NCBI GenBank assembly: GCA_963814435.1
Contig: CAWFCV010000004.1
Span: forward strand, 124,001-188,000
Reading direction: 5' to 3'
From: JAEUPI01 sp963814435
Lineage (GTDB): Bacteria; Pseudomonadota; Gammaproteobacteria; Burkholderiales; Burkholderiaceae_C
Length of the DNA stretch: 64,000 bases
Of the stretch, positions 57,461 to 64,000 are shown in pieces. Both the position numbers and the translations under genes were made by a program. Under the pieces are notes generated by a model. That model worked only from the letters and a program-made list of their open reading frames with translations. It did no database searches and was not told where the DNA came from. Every line of letters begins with the position of its first letter. Positions within the stretch are counted from its first letter, which is position 1.

Positions 57461-59838
57461 CTACTCGCCGATGACGGTACCGCTCGTGTCGTACTGAATG
57501 CCCGTGTCCGTGGTGCCCGAGTCGGCTGTCCTGCTCATCATGTTCGTCATGGTCTTGGAGGCCACGAAGCCAGAGGAGGCCGGCTGTCCTTCGCTGAGCA
57601 CCAGTCCCTCGCTGAGCACCAACCCTTCGCTGAGCACCAGGCCCTCGCTGAGCACCAGCCCTTCGCTCAGCACGAGTCCTTCGCTGAGCACGAGGCCCTC
57701 GCTGAGCACCAGCCCTTCGCTCAGCACGAGCCCTTCGCTGAGCACCAGGCCGCTGCCGCTGACGAGCCAGCTCGACAGCGTCGCGGTCGGAATGAAGGCA
57801 CCGGTCTTGCCGATCAGTGAACTGGTGCCGGCGAGTGAATCGCCGCGCATCACGCCCGCAGTCACCAGCGTCTGGTTCGTCGCCGCCGTGTCGGTGAAGT
57901 AGCGCGGGAACGTGTTCGATGCGATACCTTTGCCCGACCAATACACGACGTCGCGCTTGCGAACGACATTGCCGGCCCAGCTGAGCCGCGGGTCGTAGAT
58001 CGGCTGGTACTTGGTGAACAGCGCCGAGGCGCTGACCACCCGGCTGCCGCCGACGAATACGATGCGCGACCAGTTGAAGCTCGAGCCGTTGATGGTCGAC
58101 GACTGGGCCGGCATTGACTTGCCCGAGGCCAGCATCGTCGCGCCGGCGCTGATCGTGCCGGCGCTGACCGCCGAGGCCAGGTCCGTGCGCAGCACCTTCG
58201 ACAGCGGCGACCGCGCCATCGACGTTGAGCAAGCCTGCGCCCTGCTGCAGCAGGCTGTAGTTCGGCAGCGGCTGCGCGCTGTATTGCAGGATGGCTTTGA
58301 TCAGCGGCGGCGTCAGCCCCGGGTTGGCCTGCAGCATCAGCGCCGCGGTACCCGCCACCGCCGGCGCGGCGATCGACGTGCCGCTCAGGATCATCTGCGT
58401 TTCGGGGTAGAGCTGCGTGATGCCCAGCGGCGTGACCAGGCTGTAGTAGTACACGCTGGCCAGGAAGTTCCAGGTCGGAGCGCTGCTATTGGCCTGGGTG
58501 GCCGCGGCGCTGACGATCTTGTTGCCCGGCGCGACGAGGTCGGGCTTGAGCAGGTTGTCGACCACGCGCACGCCGATTGCTGTCGACGTACGAGCCGCGG
58601 GTCGGGACCGCGCGAGCTGAAATTGTTGACGACATCGTCGCTGCGCGCGATGGTGTTCTTGTAGTTGACGGAACCGACGGTGATCACCGGAGGGATCGTT
58701 GCCCGGCGCGCTGATCGCACCGTAGACCTCCTGGCCGAAGATCGACTGGCCGAAGTTGCCGGCCGCCACCACCACCGTGATGCCGGCCGCGGCGGCGCTG
58801 CGCACCGCCGCACACAGCGGGTCGGTCTGCCAGGATTCCGTCGAGGCGGCCGCCAGGCTGACGTTGAGCACGCGGATGTTGTGTTCCTTGGCGTGGTAGA
58901 TGACCCACTGGATGCCTTCGAGCGCATCGCTCATCGTGCCGATGCCATAGTCGTCGAGCACCCGGACGTCGTAGATGTCGGCATTCGGCGCGATGCCGGT
59001 GGTGTCGGGCGTGCCCGCGGCGTAGTACTTGGCGCGGCCGGCGGCGACCGACGCAACGTGGGTGCCGTGGCCGTACGGATCCTGGATCGTCGCCGAGCCG
59101 GCGTTGATCGCGTTCTCGTAGTTGCTCAGCGTGCTGCTGCCGGGTTTGAGCGACGAGGTCGTGTCGACACCCTCGGTCCAGCTGGCAAGCGTGGCGTTGA
59201 GCATGTTGACGTTCTTCATGACCCGCGTGGATCCGCTGCCGTTCAGGAACGTGTCGTGCGCCTTCATGACGCCCGAATCGAGCACGGCGATGCCGATGCC
59301 CGTGCCGTCGAGCCCGGTGTAGCTGGTCTTGGTGCTGCCGCTGCGCACGTTGCTCGACAGTGCGCCGGTGATCGATTCGAGCGTGCTGGCCGTGCGCCGG
59401 ACGACGCGGTTCGGCGAGATGCTGACCACATCGCTGCGCTGTGCCAGCGCCTGTACCTGATTGGCCTTGAGCTGCACCGTCATCGCATGCACGGCAGGAT
59501 GGATGGCGTGCACGGAGCCGCCGCTGCGCAGCACGAAGTTGCGCAGATCGGTCATCTGCAGGGTCGATGCCGTTGCTGACGACGATGGCCTGAACGTGGC
59601 GTACGCCGTTCACGTCGCGCGCCCATTTCGCCTTCGGCATCCCGATTCGAGTCGCTTCCTCATCCAGATCGCGTGCAACCTTGTGGACGCGGTCGTAGCC
59701 TGGCTGACGCGCCTGCGCGCTGGCCGGTATCGGTCCGGTGGCGAGCACGGCCAGCGCGGTGAGCGCAGCCAGCAGCCGCCGGCCGAGGCGTCGTCGTTCG
59801 ATCAGCACGATAAAAGGCGTGAGCAGCGAGTTCATCAT
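57461..59838 (-). CDS. Secreted subtilisin-family (S8) protease with tandem hexapeptide repeats (frame-broken)
   Basis: About 790 residues when joined. Start ATG at 59838 (a second Met follows immediately), preceded by AAGGGA. Signal peptide LLAALTALAVLATGPIPASAQA, then an inhibitor-like propeptide region. The catalytic triad is complete: Asp in GIGIAVLDSGVMKAHDTF, His in DPYGHGTHVASVAAG, Ser in MILSGTSIAAPAVAGTAALMLQANPGLTPPLIKAIL, with the oxyanion Asn in ITVVVAAGNFGQS. The C-terminal part has VSASALFTKYQPIYDPRLSWAGN and, near the end, nine repeats of GLVLSE (DNA at 57588-57749). Shifts lie near 58230, 58585, 58690 and 59560. Exported; substrate unknown. Confidence 0.88.
57588..57749 (-). 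repeat. Nine tandem 18-bp repeats in the protease gene
   Basis: Nine copies of an 18-bp unit (minus-strand reading GLVLSE; plus-strand form CCTTCGCTGAGCACCAGN), 162 bp in all. Copies differ mainly at silent positions (for example CTGAGCACC versus CTCAGCACG), so the amino-acid repeat is held constant while the DNA has drifted. In-frame, hence length changes of the array would keep the protein readable. Confidence 0.95.
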
Positions 59839-60283
59839 TTCCCTTTCCGAGTTCGCGTCGCGCGTCTGCGGCGGTTCGCGTGTCGATGCACCGGTTGTGC
59901 TCGTCGACGGGGGAAATCATTTCAGTTTGTTTACCCGCACACGCATTTGTATCTCGCGGACCGAGGCGGAGTTCACGCGCATTTGTCGCGCCCGGACCGG
60001 CCTATTGGTGACGCTTGGCACGGATCCCCGCGAACAGGGGGTGCGGGCCGTGATCGTTGTCACGAACGCCGGGGCGACTGAACGACGCGCTCGAACCGCT
60101 CGTCGCGCGCGATACGCGCCACGGTGTATCTGTGTGTGCCAAGACTTCAGCGGCCCCACCGCGGCGGCCAGTGCCGCTGCGCCGGCCTGCCCGGCGCGGG
60201 CATCGGCGGGCGCATCGGCGCTACGATCGGCCGGTCGCAGCGTACAGGCACTGCCGACACACCACAGACAGGATGGGCGGCCG
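59839..60283. other. Divergent gap between protease and octopine-type dehydrogenase genes
   Basis: 445 bases without a supported gene. The part beside the protease is relatively AT-rich (AAATCATTTCAGTTTGTTTACC at about 59926-59935 region onward) and probably holds its promoter. A direct repeat ACGCATTTGT / GCGCATTTGT occurs at 59941-59950 and 59977-59986, 36 bases apart, and may be a regulator site. The remainder is GC-rich with no clear motif. Confidence 0.5.
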
Positions 60284-61362
60284 ATGAAGATCGCGGTGCT
60301 GGGCGGCGGAAACGGCTGTTATGCCGCGGCGGCAGACCTGTCCGAGGCCGGACACGAGGTTTCGCTGTGGCGGCGCGACGCGGCGGCGCTGCAGCCGGTG
60401 ATCGACAGCGGCTGCATCACGCTGAAGGACGCTGGCGGGATGCGCGAGGTGCGCATCGCGCGCGCCACGGCCGACATCGGCGTCGCGGTGCACGAGGCGC
60501 GGCTGATCGTGATTCCGTCGCCGGCCACGGCCCAGGCCGACATCGCGCGGGCGATCGCGCCGCACCTGCGCGACGGCCAGGTGGTGTTCCTGCCGCCGGG
60601 CACGTTCGGCGGCTACATGATGGCCGACCTCGTGCGCTCGGCCGGCCGACACGCCGACGTGCTGTGGGCCGAGACCGGCACGCTGCCCTATCTGGCGCGC
60701 AAGCACGGCGTGCGCGAGGTGAACGTCACCGTCCGCGCGATCCACCTGCCCACCGGCGTCTACCCGGCGCGGCGCGCCGACGAGGCGGTCGGCGTCATCC
60801 GCGCAGGCCTATCCGGCGGTGCACGGCTGCGGCGACATCCTGTCGGGCGCGCTGATGAACGCCGGGCCGATCATCCATCCGCCGCTGATGGTGATGAACG
60901 CGGCGCCGCTGCAGCACTTCGACACGCTGGGACATCCACACCGAGGGCACGCAGCCGAGCGTGCGCGCCGTGACCGACCGGCTCGACCTGGAGCGCATCG
61001 CGGTGCGCGAGGCGCTGGGCTACGGCGCGCCGCACTATCCGCTGGCCGACCACTACAACAACGACCGCTGGATGTACGGCGACGCGCACAAGAAGCTGCA
61101 GAAGTCGGGCGACTGGCGCGAGCACATCGACCTGCACACGCACCGCTACATCACCGAAGACACCGAGCTCGGCCTCGCGTTCCTCGGCGTCGGTGGCGCG
61201 CTGGGCCGGCGTGGACGCGCCGGTCGCGCAAGGCCTGCTGGCCGTCGTCGGGCGGGTTTCTCGGTCGCGACCTGCGGCACGGCCCGCGCACGCTGGAGGC
61301 GCTCGGGCTGGCCGGCCTGAGCAAGGGCGAGCTGCAGCAGGTGTTGCACGATGGGCCGCTGA
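60284..61362 (+). CDS. NAD/NADP octopine/nopaline dehydrogenase-family protein (frame-broken)
   Basis: About 355 residues. Start ATG of MKIAVLGGGNGCYAAAADLSEAGHEVSLWRR at 60284, the Rossmann motif of this family. Continuing: LIVIPSPATAQADIARAIAPHLRDGQVVFLPPGTFGGYMMADLV, VLWAETGTLPYLARK, then the helical octopine-dehydrogenase domain (HGCGDILSGALMNAGPIIHPPLMVMNAAPL, TEGTQPSVRAVTDRLDLERIAVREALGYGAPHYPLADHYNND). Members reductively condense keto acids with amino acids, or act on related hydroxy/keto substrates. Shifts lie near 60808, 60930, 61186 and 61250. The end is unsure: as written it runs in frame into the next domain; removing one base at about 61357 would give a TGA at 61360-61362. Confidence 0.8.
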
Positions 61363-62354
61363 GCGCGGCACGCCTGGCGGCCGTCGGCGCCGGCCGCATG
61401 GGCCGCGGCATCGCCACCGCCTTCGCCTACGCCGGGCATCGCATTGCGCTGATCGACCTGCGCCCGCGCACGCCCGAGGCCTGGGCGCAACTGGCGCGAC
61501 GAGGCGCGATCCGAGATCCGCGGCAACGCGTCGGGGCTGGCGCAGCTGGGTGTGCTGCCGGCCGAATGGATCGACGCGCTGTGCGATCGCGTCACACTGG
61601 TCGATGCCGAGCACGGCGCCGCAGGCACTGGCCGTCGGCCGAGCTGGTGTTCGAGGGCGTGCCCGAAACCCTGCAGGCCAAGCGCGAGGCGATCGAGCAG
61701 CTCAACCGGCACTGCCGCGACGATGCGATCCTCACGTCGACCACCAGCTCGATGCTGGTGACGCAGCTGGCCGCGCTGGTGCGCCGGCCCGAGCGGTTCC
61801 TCAATATGCACTGGCTGAACCCGGCCTACATCATCCCGGTGGTCGAGCTGAGCACCCACCCGGGCACCGACGCCGGCGTCGTGGCGCGCACCAAGGCGTG
61901 GATGGAGGGCATCGGCAAGCTGCCGGTGGTGTGCGGCCCGGCGCCCGGCTACATCGTGCCGCGGCTGCAGGCGCTGGTGATGAACGAGGCCGCGCGCATG
62001 GTCGAGGAGGGCGTGGCCACGGCCGAAGAGATCGACAAGGCCACGCGCTACGGCATGGGGTTGCGTTTCGCGGCGATCGGCGTCGTGGAGTTCATCGACT
62101 TCGGCGGCGTCGACATCCTGCACCACGCCAGCCGCGAGATGAGCGCGTCGATCGACCCGGGCCGCTACACCGCGCCGCCGATCGTCGACCGCATGGTGGA
62201 GCAGGGTCATCTCGGCTTGAAGACGGCGTCGGGCTTCTACGACTACGCGGGCCGCGACCTGGCCGCCTACCGCCGCGACGTGCTGGCGCGCGTGCTGGGC
62301 CTGCTGCAGCAGGCCGGGCTGTGGCGGGCGCCGAGTGCGAAGACGCTGCCGTAG
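61359..62354 (+). CDS. 3-hydroxyacyl-CoA dehydrogenase-family protein (frame-broken)
   Basis: About 320 residues. N-terminal RLAAVGAGRMGRGIATAFAYAGHRIALIDLRPR is the NAD site (GAGRMGRGIA), then after shifts LVFEGVPETLQAKREAIEQLNRHCRDDAILTSTTSSMLVTQLAALVRRPERFLNMHWLNPAYIIPVVELSTHPGT (the catalytic His region, HWLNPA) and KLPVVCGPAPGYIVPRLQALVMNEAARMVEEGVATAEEID. C-terminal GVVEFIDFGGVDILHHASREM. No ATG or GTG opens the domain; a CTG at 61359 is the only candidate, unless it is fused in frame to the preceding dehydrogenase. Shifts lie near 61500, 61527 and 61620. Confidence 0.82.
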   Translation: MSAARLAAVGAGRMGRGIATAFAYAGHRIALIDLRPRTPEAWAQLARRGAIRDPRQRVGAGAAGCAAGRMDRRAVRSRHTGRCRARRRRHWPSAELVFEGVPETLQAKREAIEQLNRHCRDDAILTSTTSSMLVTQLAALVRRPERFLNMHWLNPAYIIPVVELSTHPGTDAGVVARTKAWMEGIGKLPVVCGPAPGYIVPRLQALVMNEAARMVEEGVATAEEIDKATRYGMGLRFAAIGVVEFIDFGGVDILHHASREMSASIDPGRYTAPPIVDRMVEQGHLGLKTASGFYDYAGRDLAAYRRDVLARVLGLLQQAGLWRAPSAKTLP

Positions 62355-62422
62355 CCCGATCGCTCGAGGCCGGCCCGATACACTGCCGGCCGTCTTCCGA
62401 CGCGCTTTGAGGGGCCATCGTC

Positions 62423-63277
62423 TTGTCCGACCGACTCGCCGTCCTGCCGCAATACCTGCTGCCCAAGCAGCTGATCACCCGCGCACTCGGGCGTGCGGCG
62501 TCGTGCGAAGGCGGGGCGGCCACCACCGCGGTGATCCGCTGGTTCGTGCGCCGCTACGGCGTCGACATGGACGAGGCGGCCGAGCCCGACCCGGCTCGCT
62601 ACGCGACCTTCAACGCCTTCTTCACGCGCGCGCTGAAGCCCGGCGCGCGGCCGCTGGCCGCCGCCGACCTGATCTGCCCGGTGGACGGTGCGATCAGCCA
62701 GTTCGGCGCGATCGACCACGAGCGCATCCTGCAGGCCAAGGGACATGCCTATTCGACCCGTGCGCTGGTCGGCGGCGACGCGGCGCTGGCGGCGATGTTC
62801 GAGAACGGCCATTTCGCCACGCTGTATCTGAGCCCCAAGGACTACCACCGCATCCACATGCCGTGCGACGGGCGCCTGGTGCGCATGATCCACGTGCCAG
62901 GCGACCTGTTCTCGGTGAACCCGATGACCGCACGCACCGTGCCCGGCCTGTTCGCGCGCAACGAGCGGGTGGTGTGCGTCTTCGACACCCCGCACGGGCC
63001 TTTCGTGCTCGCGCTGGTGGGTGCCACCATCGTCGGCAGCATGGCCACGGTCTGGCATGGCGTGGTCAATCCGCCACGGCTGGGCATCCCCCGCGAATGG
63101 CGCTACGACGAGCCGGCGGTGCGGCTGAAGCAGGGCGACGAGATGGGTCGATTTCTGCTCGGCTCGACCGTGGTGATGCTGTTTCCAGCCGGGCCGCTGC
63201 ACTTCAACGTGAAGTGGGCGCCGGGCGGCGCGGTTCGCATGGGCGAGGCGATGGGGCGCTGGCGCACCGTCGCGTAG
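62423..63277 (+). CDS. psd: Phosphatidylserine decarboxylase proenzyme
   Basis: Intact, 284 residues. TTG start at 62423 (SDRLAVLPQYLLPKQLITRALGR), with GAGGGG about ten bases upstream. Makes phosphatidylethanolamine at the inner membrane. Landmarks: FVRRYGVDMDEAAEPDPARYATFNAFFTRALKPGARPL, CPVDGAISQFGAI, LYLSPKDYHRIHMPCDGRLVRMIHVPGDLFSVNP (catalytic D and H), and near the C-terminus the self-cleavage motif GRFLLGSTVVMLFPAG (LGST; Ser becomes the pyruvoyl group). Length and motifs are normal. Confidence 0.95.
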   Translation: MSDRLAVLPQYLLPKQLITRALGRAASCEGGAATTAVIRWFVRRYGVDMDEAAEPDPARYATFNAFFTRALKPGARPLAAADLICPVDGAISQFGAIDHERILQAKGHAYSTRALVGGDAALAAMFENGHFATLYLSPKDYHRIHMPCDGRLVRMIHVPGDLFSVNPMTARTVPGLFARNERVVCVFDTPHGPFVLALVGATIVGSMATVWHGVVNPPRLGIPREWRYDEPAVRLKQGDEMGRFLLGSTVVMLFPAGPLHFNVKWAPGGAVRMGEAMGRWRTVA

Positions 63278-63289
63278 CGCCTCGGGCTC

Positions 63290-63493
63290 CTAACGCTTGC
63301 GGCGCACCGTCGACAGGTTGATCGCGATGGCCTGCACCAGCGCCGCGACCACGGCGGGGTTGGGCGCGGCCTGGTCGCCGCCCATCACGCGGCTGGCGAC
63401 TTCCATCGCCGAACGCAACTGCTTCTCGGCGATGCGGGTGGCGGTTTCGTGCCACTCGCGCTCTTGTTGCTCGTCGTAGGTCTCGGCTGCCAT
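63290..63493 (-). CDS. Small helical hypothetical protein
   Basis: 67 residues, MAAETYDEQQEREWHETATRIAEKQLRSAMEVASRVMGGDQAAPNPAVVAALVQAIAINLSTVRRKR-type sequence, mostly helical and charged, without signal or membrane segment. It ends 13 bases from the psd stop. The composition is more protein-like than chance frames nearby, so it is probably a real gene, but I do not recognise the family. The 297 bases to fdhD show no other convincing gene. Confidence 0.5.
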   Translation of the reverse strand: MAAETYDEQQEREWHETATRIAEKQLRSAMEVASRVMGGDQAAPNPAVVAALVQAIAINLSTVRRKR

Positions 63494-63790
63494 GGAATCC
63501 GTCTTTCGTGGGGGAATCGAACAGGGTCCCACATCGCGCTCGTCGGTGCAACCGCGCGGCGGCCGCTTTGTCCGGAAAGCGCCGTTTCCGGCACGCTTGC
63601 GGCGTTCGATGCGAATGATGCAGATCAACCCGGCCGGGCCACGGATTGGACAATCCGGCACCCGCTGGGGGATAGTCCGCGACATGGCCCACTGGCAGGA
63701 AGCTGAGCACGACCGACACGAGCGCCGCACCGGGTGGCGCGCTGCGCACGATCGCGCCAGGTCGGCGATACGCGCTGCGGTGGGCGGCCG

Positions 63791-64000
63791 GTGAAACCCG
63801 GTGACGCACCGCAGCTGCCCGCGGGCGCGCGGGTGGTTGAGGCGCGTGCGCTGCGCGACGGTGACGGGGTGCCTGTGCACCAGTGCGTGCCCGAAGAGAT
63901 GGCGGTCGCGCTCGAGTACAACGGTGTCTCGCACGCCGTGATGCTGGCCACGCCGGCCGATCTGGAAGACTTCGCGCTCGGGTTCTCGCTCAGCGAGGGC
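63791..64000 (+). CDS. fdhD: FdhD sulfurtransferase, N-terminal part (cut by window end)
   Basis: Seventy codons from GTG at 63791. The reading VVEARALRDGDGVPVHQCVPEEMAVALEYNGVSHAVMLATPADLEDFALGFSLSEG has the FdhD N-terminal pattern, with E-x-P-L-x-I/E...N...M-A-TP-xD-L-E-DFALGF-x-x-SEG. FdhD transfers sulfur to the molybdenum cofactor of formate dehydrogenase. The conserved cysteine pair lies beyond the window. Formate dehydrogenase genes may follow downstream. Confidence 0.85.
   Translation, partial: MKPGDAPQLPAGARVVEARALRDGDGVPVHQCVPEEMAVALEYNGVSHAVMLATPADLEDFALGFSLSEG

Noticed and set aside
57588..57749. Possible CRISPR array from regular short repeats
   Set aside because: The 18-bp units are directly adjacent without spacers, vary at codon third positions and lie in frame inside a protease gene.
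63625..63951. Minus-strand frames opposite the psd-fdhD gap
   Set aside because: They run into the start of fdhD on the plus strand, have Arg/Ser/Ala-rich composition and show no domain.

Overview
The window looks like chromosome from a high-GC betaproteobacterium of the order Burkholderiales, probably near the Rubrivivax/Methylibium/Rhizobacter group. This rests on very high GC in third codon positions, the families seen (TRAP transporter, XdhABC with a divergent LysR regulator, fused indolepyruvate oxidoreductase, adenine deaminase) and the gene order. The genus cannot be fixed from the sequence alone. No rRNA, tRNA, CRISPR array, insertion-sequence transposase or phage gene was seen.

Layout. 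1-9.9 kb: end of an efflux outer-membrane protein, UDP-glucose dehydrogenase, an Lrp regulator divergent from a fused indolepyruvate:ferredoxin oxidoreductase, a membrane coiled-coil protein, 8-oxoguanine deaminase, a small secreted protein and a LysR regulator. 10.1-12.2 kb: orphan membrane sensor histidine kinase. 12.3-18.4 kb: glyoxylate-to-glycerate operon (gcl, hyi, glxR, glycerate kinase) with a convergent AraC regulator. 18.7-21.7 kb: three overlapping genes (flavin oxidase, TPR protein, small exported protein). 21.8-32.9 kb: sugar-acid region with an IlvD/Edd dehydratase, SMP-30 lactonase, TRAP transporter, uronate dehydrogenase, GntR regulator, 2-hydroxyacid dehydrogenase and HpcH/HpaI aldolase. 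32.9-34.3 kb: hemerythrin protein divergent from a Crp/Fnr regulator. 34.3-47.4 kb: purine catabolism (XdhABC, LysR, guanine deaminase, purine/nucleoside ABC importer, adenine deaminase). 47.5-64 kb: mostly housekeeping and unlinked genes (DUF488, PAP2 phosphatase, GNAT, GST, PEP-mutase family, hydrolase, Mrp/ApbC, GGDEF-EAL, repeat-bearing subtilisin, octopine-type plus 3-hydroxyacyl-CoA dehydrogenases, phosphatidylserine decarboxylase, start of fdhD).

The metabolic modules fit together. Uronates would be oxidised by the dehydrogenase, opened by the SMP-30 lactonase, dehydrated and split by the aldolase to pyruvate plus a three-carbon semialdehyde. GlxR and glycerate kinase of the gcl operon could then take that semialdehyde to phosphoglycerate. 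Purines imported by the BMP-type ABC system would be deaminated and oxidised to urate; ureide breakdown (genes not in this window) would yield glyoxylate for Gcl. This linkage is inference.

About half the genes are broken by single-base insertions, often several per gene, although the protein is recognisable end to end once frames are joined. Other long stretches (about 21.7-25.6, 27.4-32.4, 32.8-41.6 and 47.4-55.8 kb) have none. I treat the breaks as probable sequence errors and report joined spans as CDS; the pattern itself is a finding. The main structural oddity is a pair of inverted 320-bp repeats bracketing the TRAP large-permease gene.
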